From Solirubrobacteraceae bacterium (GTDB taxonomy: Bacteria > Actinomycetota > Thermoleophilia > Solirubrobacterales > Solirubrobacteraceae): 6,705 nucleotides of DNA. This document shows, one piece after another, positions 1 through 5,775 of this stretch (the first letter of the stretch is position 1; every line of letters begins with the position of its first letter). Position numbers and translations under genes: made by a program. The DNA lies in NCBI GenBank assembly GCA_025455895.1, contig JALOLQ010000084.1, positions 1 to 6,705 of the forward strand, written 5' to 3'. The notes under the pieces were generated by a model that was given only the letters and a program-made list of their open reading frames with translations, ran no database searches and had not been told where the DNA came from.

Positions 1-1
1 C

Positions 2-850
2 CTCGCCGTCGGGGTCCTCGCGGCGGCCGGCGCGCCCGGCGCGCAGGCCGCGGACATCATCGAGGGCGGGACCCTCGCGTCCGCCGCGGGCGGCGACGCG
101 ATCGTCCTGCGGATCGACCCGAAGGCGATGCGGCTGCGCTCGGCCGTGCTCGCCGTGAAGGCCCGCTGCGCCAACGGCCGCGGCTACCCGCTCCACATCC
201 CCGTGCGGACGATGCCGATGTCGGCGCTGAAGCCGGGCGCCATGGCGCCGGGCGACGCGCTGCTGCTGCAGACGCTCACGCGCGGCACGCTGCGGGCGAC
301 GCTGCTCCGCGGCGAGGAGGTCGACGGCGGCCGGACCGCGGCGATCTCGATCGAGCTGAAGGGCCGGCTCGGCCGTCAGCGCTCCTCCGGCACGCTGAAG
401 GCCGACGTGACGGTGTTCGCCCCCGGGTCCGAGGAGACGCCGGAGACCACGTGCACGACCGGCACCGTCCGCTGGAGCGCGGTCCACGCGCCCGGCACGG
501 TGTTCGCCGGGGCGACCTCGCAGGGCGAGCCGATCGTGCTGTGGACGAACGCCCGGCGCACGAAGCTCCTGCGCGCCGTGTTCGGCTGGCACAGCAACTG
601 CACGCCGGAGGGCGGCGTGGACGTCCCGGACGAGCTGTTCAACTTCGCGATCAGCCGGACCGGGGCGTTCGGCGACACCTTCGACTGGACGCCGGAGGAC
701 TCGAAGATCCGCGTCGACTACTCCTTCAGCGGGAAGCTGTCACGCACGCGCGCGAGCGGGAAGCTCGACGTCGTCTTCCGGCCGGACCGCGACGCGGGCG
801 CCACCACGTGCCCCACCGGCCCGCTCACCTGGAAGGCGGACAGCCGCTGA
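2..850 (+). CDS. Secreted two-domain Cys-pair protein of unknown function (5' partial)
   Basis: The reading frame is open from base 2, so the gene begins left of the window; 282 residues plus a TGA stop are present. The first visible residues, LAVGVLAAAGAPGAQA followed by ADIIEGG, look like the hydrophobic core and AXA cleavage site of a signal peptide (cut after about residue 16). The ATG at 128 is therefore internal and should not be taken as the start. The mature part is two tandem copies of one domain of about 110-120 residues. GDAIVLRIDPKAMRLRSAVLAVKARC in copy 1 matches the stretch beginning GEPIVLW and ending FGWHSNC in copy 2; LKGRLGRQRSSGTLKADV matches FSGKLSRTRASGKLDVVF; TTCTTGTVRWSA matches TTCPTGPLTWKA. 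Each copy has two cysteines (about 56 and 151, 200 and 270), probably a disulfide outside the cell. I recognise no enzyme motif; similar secreted proteins of unknown role are common in Solirubrobacterales-type genomes. It converges on the CoA-transferase gene with a 3-base gap. Confidence 0.82.
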   Translation, partial: LAVGVLAAAGAPGAQAADIIEGGTLASAAGGDAIVLRIDPKAMRLRSAVLAVKARCANGRGYPLHIPVRTMPMSALKPGAMAPGDALLLQTLTRGTLRATLLRGEEVDGGRTAAISIELKGRLGRQRSSGTLKADVTVFAPGSEETPETTCTTGTVRWSAVHAPGTVFAGATSQGEPIVLWTNARRTKLLRAVFGWHSNCTPEGGVDVPDELFNFAISRTGAFGDTFDWTPEDSKIRVDYSFSGKLSRTRASGKLDVVFRPDRDAGATTCPTGPLTWKADSR

Positions 851-859
851 GGCTCAGCG
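845..859. terminator. Short inverted repeat holding the two opposing stop codons
   Basis: CGCTGA (845-850), GGC, TCAGCG (854-859) is a perfect 6-bp inverted repeat with a 3-base loop. The TGA of the upstream gene lies in one arm and the complementary TGA of the CoA-transferase gene in the other. It could fold in transcripts of either strand. No T-run follows on either side, so a terminator role is only suggested. Confidence 0.35.
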
Positions 860-2140
860 CCGCAGGAACCCGAGCTCGAACGCCTCGCGTTCGAGCTCGG
901 CCCGGTGCTCGGGCGCGGCGATCGAGATCAGCAGCCGCGCGCGCTCGTGCAGCGACTTGCCGCGCAGCTCGACGAGGCCGTGCTCGGTCACGACGTGGTC
1001 GACGGTGTTCTTCAGCGTCGTGACCACCGAGCCGGGCGTGAGCTGGGCGCGGATCCGGCTGCGCCCCTTGCTCGTCTGCGAGTGCAGTACGACGAACGCC
1101 TGGCCTCCGTCGGAGTACATCGCGCCGCGCGCGAAGTCGGCCTGGCCGCCGCTGGAGGACCAGTAGCGCCCGGCCATCGTCTCCGACGCGCACTGGCCGA
1201 TGAGGTCGATCTCGGTGGTGGCGTTGATCGAGACGAAATCGGGCTGCTGGCCGATGATCATCGGGTTGTTCACCCAGTCCACGCGGTACATGTCGACGCC
1301 CTCGTTCTCGTCGAGGAAGTCGTAGAGCCGCGAGGTGCCGAGCGCGAACGTCGCGACGTGCTTGTTGCGGCGGCGGAACTTGCGCGTGCCGGTGATCACG
1401 CCCTGCTCGATCAGCTCGATCACCCCGTCGGTGAGCAGCTCGGTGTGCAGCCCGAGGTGCTCGTGGTCGGCGAGCGCCGCGAGCACCGCGTTCGGGATCG
1501 CGCCGATGCCGATCTGGAGCGTGGCGCCGTTCGGGATCCGCTCGGCGATCAGCGCGGCGATGCGGTGGTCGAGCTCGGTCGGCACGGCGGGCGGGACCTC
1601 GATCAGCTCACGGTCGCCCCGCGACCAGCCGACGATCTGGCTCACGTGCAGCACGTGGCCGCCCATCGTGCGCGGCATGCGCTCGTTCACCTCGAGGAAG
1701 AACGGGACGCGCCCGATCAGCGAGGCGACGTAGTCCGCGTTCGTGCCGAGGCTGAAGTAGCCGTGCTTGTCCGGCGGTGCGGCCGCCGCCAGCACCAGCG
1801 AGCAGTTCGTGGTGTGCCGCAGCAGCGCCGGCATCTCGGAGAAGTTGTTCGGGACGAGGTCGCAGGTCCCGTTCCAGTAGGCGTCGCGGTCGGCGGACGA
1901 GAGGAAGTAGCTCACGTGGCGCAGGCGGTCGCCGAACTCGCCGTTGATGTAGCGCCGCGAGCGCAGCGGGTGCATCTGGTGCACGCGCACGCCCTCGAGC
2001 CGGTCGGCGTGCTCCTCGAGCGCGTCGAGGATCCCCACCGGCTCGCCGTTGGCGAGCGGCAGGATCAGGTCGGCCCCCGGCCCGATGTGGTCGAGCACGC
2101 TCTCGGGCGGCTGCGGGGCGTGGACCTTCAGGGCGGACAT
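854..2140 (-). CDS. Acetyl-CoA hydrolase/transferase family protein, 4-hydroxybutyrate CoA-transferase-like
   Basis: A complete 428-residue protein, close to the usual length (about 430-440) of the 4-hydroxybutyrate/acetate/butyrate CoA-transferase family. These cytosolic enzymes move CoA between acyl-CoA and a carboxylic acid through a glutamyl-CoA intermediate. Visible family motifs in order are PPDKHGYFSLGTNADY (about 122-137), LQIGIGAIPNAVL (208-220), HTELLTDGV (232-240) with E234 as the probable catalytic glutamate, NNPMIIG (291-297), and GGQADFARGA (331-340). The C-terminal VVTEHGLVELRGKSLHERAR (383-402) also fits. ATG at 2140 is a good start: AGGA lies 10 bases upstream (2154-2151), and the preceding oxidase stops only 15 bases away. 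It is the last gene of a three-gene minus-strand operon. The family call is firm. Whether the acid is acetate, 4-hydroxybutyrate or something else cannot be told; plain acyl-CoA hydrolase activity is an alternative. Confidence 0.9.
   Translation of the reverse strand: MSALKVHAPQPPESVLDHIGPGADLILPLANGEPVGILDALEEHADRLEGVRVHQMHPLRSRRYINGEFGDRLRHVSYFLSSADRDAYWNGTCDLVPNNFSEMPALLRHTTNCSLVLAAAAPPDKHGYFSLGTNADYVASLIGRVPFFLEVNERMPRTMGGHVLHVSQIVGWSRGDRELIEVPPAVPTELDHRIAALIAERIPNGATLQIGIGAIPNAVLAALADHEHLGLHTELLTDGVIELIEQGVITGTRKFRRRNKHVATFALGTSRLYDFLDENEGVDMYRVDWVNNPMIIGQQPDFVSINATTEIDLIGQCASETMAGRYWSSSGGQADFARGAMYSDGGQAFVVLHSQTSKGRSRIRAQLTPGSVVTTLKNTVDHVVTEHGLVELRGKSLHERARLLISIAAPEHRAELEREAFELGFLRR
870..900. 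terminator. Strong 14-bp hairpin at the convergent gene end
   Basis: CCGAGCTCGAACGC (870-883), loop CTC, GCGTTCGAGCTCGG (887-900) is a perfect 14-bp inverted repeat. It begins 19 bases after the stop of the plus-strand secreted-protein gene, a usual terminator position. It also lies within the last codons (about residues 414-424, AELEREAFELG) of the minus-strand CoA-transferase gene. No T-tract follows on either strand. Actinobacterial terminators often lack one, so termination is plausible but unproven; the structure itself is certain from the sequence. Confidence 0.55.
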
Positions 2141-2155
2141 CGGCGCGCAATCCTG

Positions 2156-3508
2156 TCAGAGCGCGGCGAGCACGTCGTGCGCGGCGCGCTCGCCGGCGCG
2201 CACGGCGCCCTCGAGGTACCCGGGCCAGCGGGCGCTGCGCTCGGTCCCCGCCCAGTGCAGGCGGTCCAGCGGCTCGCGCAGCGCCGGCCCGATCGCCGTC
2301 AGCGCCCCCGGCGGGGCGACGGCCACCGGCGCGCCGCCGCTCCAGCGCTCGGCCGCCCACGCCTGCTCGGCCCAGTCCTCGGCGCGCAGCGCGGCGGGGC
2401 CGAAGAGCCGCGCGAAGCCGTCCAGGACCCGCGCGCGGCGCGCGGCGGGCTCGAGCCGCGCGAGCGCCCGCGCGTCGTCGCCGCCGACGAAGCCGACCAG
2501 CACGCCGGGCCCGCCGGGCGGGCCCGGCGGGGAGACGTCGAAGGTGATCGTCGCGGGGCCGCGGTCGCTCAGCGCCTCGCCGCTGAGGCCGTCGCGGCGC
2601 CAGAACGGCTCGGGGTAGACGGCGAAGCACTTCGTCAGCGTGCCCATCCGCCAGGTCTCGCCGCGGGCGGCGGCCGGCAGCGCGGGCTCGAACGCGATCC
2701 CGGCGGCGAGCGGCGGGGGGAGGGCGACGACCGCCCGTTCGGCGCTCAGCGTGCCCGCGGGCGTCTCGGCGCGGACGCCGTCGGCGTCACGGCGCAGCGC
2801 GTGCACCGGGGTCTCGAGCCGCAGCGCGTCGCCCAGCGGCTCGGCCAGCCGCCGCGAGAGCTCGACGGCTCCGCCCTCGAGGCGCCAGTGCTGGGCGCCG
2901 CCCTCGGTGTCGAGCAGCGCCTCCATCCCGCCGGCGGCGCCGGCGTAGGCCGCGGCGTAGAGCAGCGAGAGCTCCTCGGGTTCCGAGCCCCAGACCGTGC
3001 GCCCGGCGATCGTCAGCAGCGCCCGCGCGCGGCGCCCGTGGCGCCGGCGGCGCAGCCAGTCGGCGACGGTGAGCGAGTCGAGCGCGGCGGCGTGGCGCGA
3101 GGCCCACGGCGCCTCGGGATCCACCCGCCGCGCCAGGTGTCCGAAGCCGGCCTGCAGGCGCCCGAGGTCGAGCAGCGTCAGCGGCCCGACCCGGGGGATC
3201 GTGCCGCGGTAGCGGCGCAGCCGGCCGTCGAGCTCGAGCAGGTTCTCGCCCTCTCCGTGCTGGGCGAACGTCGGCACGCCGAGCTCGCGCGCCAGCGCGA
3301 CGACGCGCTCCTGCGTCGGCCCGATCCACGTCCCGCCGAGGTCGAGCCCGACGCCCTCGCGCGGATGCGCGATCGCCGTGCGCCCGCCGACGCGCTCGCG
3401 CGCCTCGAGCACGAGCACCCGCGCCCCGCCGGCGGCGAGCGCCCGCGCGGCGCTGAGCCCGCTGAGCCCCGCCCCGACGACGAGGACGTCCGCGTCGCGG
3501 CCGCTCAT
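2156..3508 (-). CDS. Flavin monoamine oxidase family protein (probably non-covalent FAD)
   Basis: A 450-residue FAD-dependent amine oxidase, which oxidises an amine to an imine/aldehyde and yields ammonia and hydrogen peroxide. Motifs in order: N-terminal Rossmann site VVGAGLSGLSAARAL (10-24, GxGxxG at 12-17), E35 for the FAD ribose, RVGGRT (39-44), GGTWIGPTQ (58-66, typical of MAO and putrescine oxidases), GTLTKCF with K293 at the position of the flavin-facing lysine, PEPFWR (299-304), and the C-terminal FAD signature HWAGTERSARWPGYLEGA (418-435) with Y431. At the position of the covalent flavin cysteine of animal MAO (SGGCY) this protein has SGGAP (390-394), so FAD should be non-covalent, as in some bacterial putrescine oxidases. 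The second aromatic-cage tyrosine is also replaced, by proline. ATG at 3508 overlaps the stop of the upstream gene as ATGA, with GAGG 10 bases upstream, so translation is probably coupled. The frame stays open far upstream, but that part is only a shadow of the neighbouring gene. Substrate unknown. Confidence 0.92.
   Translation of the reverse strand: MSGRDADVLVVGAGLSGLSAARALAAGGARVLVLEARERVGGRTAIAHPREGVGLDLGGTWIGPTQERVVALARELGVPTFAQHGEGENLLELDGRLRRYRGTIPRVGPLTLLDLGRLQAGFGHLARRVDPEAPWASRHAAALDSLTVADWLRRRRHGRRARALLTIAGRTVWGSEPEELSLLYAAAYAGAAGGMEALLDTEGGAQHWRLEGGAVELSRRLAEPLGDALRLETPVHALRRDADGVRAETPAGTLSAERAVVALPPPLAAGIAFEPALPAAARGETWRMGTLTKCFAVYPEPFWRRDGLSGEALSDRGPATITFDVSPPGPPGGPGVLVGFVGGDDARALARLEPAARRARVLDGFARLFGPAALRAEDWAEQAWAAERWSGGAPVAVAPPGALTAIGPALREPLDRLHWAGTERSARWPGYLEGAVRAGERAAHDVLAAL
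2503..2529. repeat. Perfect 12-bp all-G/C hairpin within the oxidase gene
   Basis: CGCCGGGCCCGC (2503-2514), loop CGG, GCGGGCCCGGCG (2518-2529). It encodes part of a Pro/Gly-rich loop, PPGPPGGPG (about residues 327-335), of the amine oxidase. It probably follows from Pro/Gly codons in a very GC-rich genome, but it would be a very stable mRNA structure in mid-gene. Confidence 0.6.
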
Positions 3509-5049
3509 CCGGCCAGCGCCTCGAGCTCGGCGCGCCGCGCGTCCGGGACGCTGCGCCACCCGGGGCCGTAGCCGAAGACCTGCTCGAGCGTGCGCGTGGC
3601 GAACGCCTCGCCGAGGATCTCGAGCTGCTCGGGGCCGACGAGCGCCGGATGCGGGACGCCGCACGCGCGCGCGAGCGACAGCAGCTCGCCGCGCAGCACG
3701 CGGATGTAGCCCGCGGCGCGCTCGGCCTTGAGCTGCGGGTCGAGCCCGCGGGTGAGCCACGGGCTCTGCGTCGCCACCCCGGTCGGGCAGCGGCCGGTGT
3801 GGCAGCGCTGCGCCTGGATGCAGCCGATCGAGAGCATCGCCTCGCGCCCGACGCTGACCTGGTCGGCGCCGAGCGCGAACGCCGTCAGCGCGCTGTCCGG
3901 CAGCCCGAGCTTCGCCGAGCCGATGAACACGACGTCCTCGGTGATCCCCGCCCGCGCGAACGCGCCGAAGACCCGGCTGAAGCCGAGCTTGAACGGCAGC
4001 GCGACGTGGTCGGAGAAGACGAGCGGCGCCGCGCCGGTGCCGCCCTCGCCGCCGTCCACGGTGACGAAGTCCGGGCCGCCGCCGGTCGTGGCCATCCGGC
4101 TCGCCAGCGTCTCCCAGAACGCCTGCTCGCCGACCGCCGACTTGATCCCCACCGGCAGGCCGGTCGCGTCCGCGATCTGCTCGGCGAACTCGATCAGCGA
4201 GTCCACGCCGGTGAACGCCGAGTGGGCCGGCGGGCTCACGCAGTCCTCGCCCTCCGGCACGCCGCGGATCCGGGCGATCTCGGGGGTGACCTTCGCGCCG
4301 GGGAGCATCCCGCCGAGCCCGGGCTTGGCGCCCTGCGAGAGCTTGATCTCGATCGCCACGACCGGCGCCTCGCCGACCCGCTCGAGCAGGCGCTCGAGGC
4401 TGAAGCGGCCGTCCGCGTCGCGGCAGCCGAAGTAGCCGGTGCCGATCTGGAAGACGAGGTCGCCGCCGTGGCGGTGGTAGGGGGAGATCCCGCCCTCGCC
4501 GGTGTTCTGCCAGCAGCCCGCCGCCGCCGCGCCGCGGTTGAGGGCCTCGATCGCCGGGCCCGAGAGCGCGCCGAAGCTCATGCCGCTGATGTTCACCGCC
4601 GAGCGCGGGCGGAACGCGTGCGTGCGGCCGTGGGCGGCGCCGAGCACCTTCGGCCCCGGCAGCGCGAAGTCCGGCGCCGATCCGGGCGCGCCGGGCGCGG
4701 GGCGGTCGCGGGGCCGCGCCGCGTGCTTGACGATGACGTAGCTCTCGACCGCCTCCATCTCGTTGTCCGAGCCGAAGCCGAACGTGTTGCGCCGGCCCTT
4801 CGAGGAGGTGTAGATCCACGCGCGCTGGTCGCGCGAGAACGGGCGCTCCTCGTCGTTCGAGGTCACGATGTACTGGCGGACCTCGGGCCCGATCGTCTCG
4901 AGCAGGTAGCGCAGGTGCCCGGCGACCGGGAAGTTGCGCAGGATCGCGTGGCGGCGCTGGGTGAGGTCGTAGGCGACGAGGCCCGCCAGCGCGGCCCCGG
5001 CGGTGGCCAGGGCCCGGCGTCCCCGGGGTCGTGTCCGCTCCGCGCTCAC
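3505..5049 (-). CDS. FMN-binding glutamate synthase family protein, membrane-anchored, with [3Fe-4S] cysteines
   Basis: With the GTG start at 5049 the protein is 514 residues, the usual size of the stand-alone glutamate-synthase-like (YerD-type) family. The N-terminus is basic and followed by one hydrophobic segment (about 13-28), then YDLTQRRHAILRNFP (27-41) and HLRYLLETIGPE (45-56), conserved in this family. The rest is the FMN-binding synthase barrel: NTGEGGISPYH (182-192), KLSQGAKPGLGGMLPG (236-251), GIKSAVGE (301-308), DGGEGGTGAAP (332-342), SAKLGLPD (378-385), and the cluster motif GCIQAQRCHTGRCPTGVATQ with C410, C416 and C421 matching the three [3Fe-4S] ligands of glutamate synthase. 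The glutaminase domain and the GXGXG domain of full GltB are absent, so ammonia or another amine donor and an unknown electron donor would be needed. The frame is open upstream to 5748, but that part is antisense to the amidase gene, and GTG 5049 is the only sensible start. No clear ribosome site precedes it, so it may be leaderless. First gene of the operon; it shares ATGA with the oxidase. The true reaction is not known. Confidence 0.9.
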   Translation of the reverse strand: MSAERTRPRGRRALATAGAALAGLVAYDLTQRRHAILRNFPVAGHLRYLLETIGPEVRQYIVTSNDEERPFSRDQRAWIYTSSKGRRNTFGFGSDNEMEAVESYVIVKHAARPRDRPAPGAPGSAPDFALPGPKVLGAAHGRTHAFRPRSAVNISGMSFGALSGPAIEALNRGAAAAGCWQNTGEGGISPYHRHGGDLVFQIGTGYFGCRDADGRFSLERLLERVGEAPVVAIEIKLSQGAKPGLGGMLPGAKVTPEIARIRGVPEGEDCVSPPAHSAFTGVDSLIEFAEQIADATGLPVGIKSAVGEQAFWETLASRMATTGGGPDFVTVDGGEGGTGAAPLVFSDHVALPFKLGFSRVFGAFARAGITEDVVFIGSAKLGLPDSALTAFALGADQVSVGREAMLSIGCIQAQRCHTGRCPTGVATQSPWLTRGLDPQLKAERAAGYIRVLRGELLSLARACGVPHPALVGPEQLEILGEAFATRTLEQVFGYGPGWRSVPDARRAELEALAG

Positions 5050-5063
5050 GAGAACGGTGTCTA
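5050..5063 (-). promoter_or_regulatory. Possible -10 element for a leaderless operon transcript
   Basis: On the minus strand TAGACA (5063-5058) lies 8 bases before the GTG start of the glutamate-synthase-like gene. This spacing suits a -10 box whose transcript starts at or next to the start codon, and there is no Shine-Dalgarno sequence there. The sixth base is A rather than the preferred T and no good -35 box is visible, so this is tentative. Confidence 0.3.
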
Positions 5064-5090
5064 CCGGACCGCCGCGCCGCCGGTGTCCGG
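5064..5090. promoter_or_regulatory. Dyad in the divergent intergenic region, possible operator
   Basis: CCGGAC (5064-5069) and GTCCGG (5085-5090) form an inverted repeat with half-site centres 21 bases apart, two helical turns. It lies between the divergent operon and amidase genes, directly beside the minus-strand -10 candidate. CGGTGTC also occurs twice (5055-5061 and 5081-5087). Six-base arms are common by chance in such GC-rich DNA, so the operator call is weak. Confidence 0.22.
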
Positions 5091-5117
5091 GTTTCCCCGC
5101 AACGACGCGCCGCGGGC

Positions 5118-5130
5118 TACCGTGGAGCGC
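5118..5130 (+). promoter_or_regulatory. Possible -10 element for the amidase gene
   Basis: TACCGT (5118-5123) fits TANNNT and is followed 7 bases later by GTG at 5131. That is the layout of a leaderless actinobacterial transcript. If real, the amidase starts at 5131 rather than at the GTG at 5122, which overlaps this box. No convincing -35 box is seen; TTTCCC at 5092-5097 is the nearest candidate, at a long spacing. Confidence 0.35.
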
Positions 5131-5760
5131 GTGCTCGCCGCGCTCCTGGCCACCGCGGCGGCGGCCGCCGGGGCCGCCGCGCCCGCGCGCCCGCCGATCG
5201 CCTGGTCGCCGATCCCGTATCCGGCCGCGCGCCGGGCGGCGATGGCCGACTACAGCCTGCGCCACTACGGCCGGCGCGCGTTCCGGCTCGAGGACCCGAA
5301 GGTGATCGTCCAGCACCTCACCGCCGGGCCGTCGTTCCGCTCGGCGTGGAACACGTTCGCGGCCGACGTGCCGGACCCCGAGCTCGGCGAGCGGCCGGGG
5401 GTCTGCGCGCACTTCGTCATCGACCGCGGCGGGACGATCCACCAGCTCGTCCCGCTGGCGCTGCGCTGCCGCCACACCGTCGGGCTGAACTGGACGGCGA
5501 TCGGGATCGAGCACGTCGGCTCCGTGCCCGGCGACGTGCTCGGGAACGCCCGGATGCGGCGCGCGTCGCTGCGGCTCACCGCGTGGCTGCGCTGCCGCGA
5601 GGGCATCGCGCTGAAGGACGTCATCGGCCACAACGAGAGCCTGCGCTCGCCGTACCACCGCGAGCGGGTCGCGCGGCTGCGCACGCAGACCCACGGCGAC
5701 TTCCCGGCGAGTGCGATGCGCGTCTACCGCCGCGCGCTCGCCGCGCACCGCTGCGGCTGA
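5122..5760 (+). CDS. Secreted N-acetylmuramoyl-L-alanine amidase (Amidase_2/PGRP-type zinc hydrolase)
   Basis: Read from GTG 5122 it has 212 residues. The N-terminus, MERVLAALLATAAAAAGAAA, is a short signal peptide, so the enzyme probably acts on cell-wall peptidoglycan by cutting the bond between N-acetylmuramic acid and L-alanine. The segment MADYSLRHYG (41-50) precedes the catalytic domain. Domain motifs: VIVQHLTAG (61-69) with H65 as first zinc ligand, CAHFVIDRGGTIHQLVP (95-111, the substrate-cleft strand), RHTVGLN (117-123), IGIEHVG (127-133) with E130 in the catalytic-Glu position, IGHNESLRSPYH (168-179) with H170/H179, and THGDF (190-194). H65 and H170 are the likeliest ligands; the third could be H179, H191 or D193. 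Cysteines 95, 116, 158 and 211 could form disulfides. Starts at 5131 (no basic residue in the n-region but a well placed -10 box) or 5083 (13 residues longer) are alternatives. It is divergent from the three-gene operon and converges on the LtrA gene with a 3-base gap. Confidence 0.87.
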   Translation: MERVLAALLATAAAAAGAAAPARPPIAWSPIPYPAARRAAMADYSLRHYGRRAFRLEDPKVIVQHLTAGPSFRSAWNTFAADVPDPELGERPGVCAHFVIDRGGTIHQLVPLALRCRHTVGLNWTAIGIEHVGSVPGDVLGNARMRRASLRLTAWLRCREGIALKDVIGHNESLRSPYHRERVARLRTQTHGDFPASAMRVYRRALAAHRCG

Positions 5761-5775
5761 GCGTCAGGCGCGCAG
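5751..5775. terminator. Inverted repeat spanning the amidase/LtrA convergent junction
   Basis: CTGCG (5751-5755) pairs with CGCAG (5771-5775), and CTGA (5757-5760) pairs with TCAG (5764-5767) around a GCG loop, with a small internal bulge. Both stop codons lie in the inner stem. This could serve as a two-way terminator for the facing genes. There is no T-run, so the function is inferred only from position and shape. Confidence 0.38.

Noticed and set aside
451..1023. Plus-strand frame of 190 codons crossing the convergent junction
   Set aside because: It is Arg-rich shadow sequence in another frame of the secreted-protein gene, without motif or start signal.
905..3571. Very long plus-strand open frame (888 codons) opposite the oxidase and CoA-transferase genes
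   Set aside because: Its translation is an Arg/Ala/Gly/Pro-rich low-complexity string with no domain. It arises because stop codons are rare at this GC content, while the minus strand gives clear conserved enzymes.
3509..4819. Upstream extension of the amine oxidase frame, suggesting a fusion protein
   Set aside because: The extension overlaps the glutamate-synthase-like gene in another frame and encodes no domain. The Rossmann motif begins a few residues after ATG 3508, as expected for a native N-terminus.
3649..5121. Upstream extension of the amidase frame (several hundred codons)
   Set aside because: The sequence before 5122 is antisense to the glutamate-synthase-like gene and has shadow composition. 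The signal peptide marks the real N-terminus.
5154..5181. Inverted repeat CGCGGCGGC / GCCGCCGCG in the amidase signal-peptide region
   Set aside because: It is explained by runs of alanine codons (GCG/GCC) in the signal peptide; the loop is 10 bases and nothing suggests regulation.
5050..5748. Upstream extension of the glutamate-synthase-like frame
   Set aside because: It is antisense to the amidase gene and is of Arg-rich shadow composition. The family N-terminus (hydrophobic segment then YDLTQRRHAILRNFP) fits a start at 5049.
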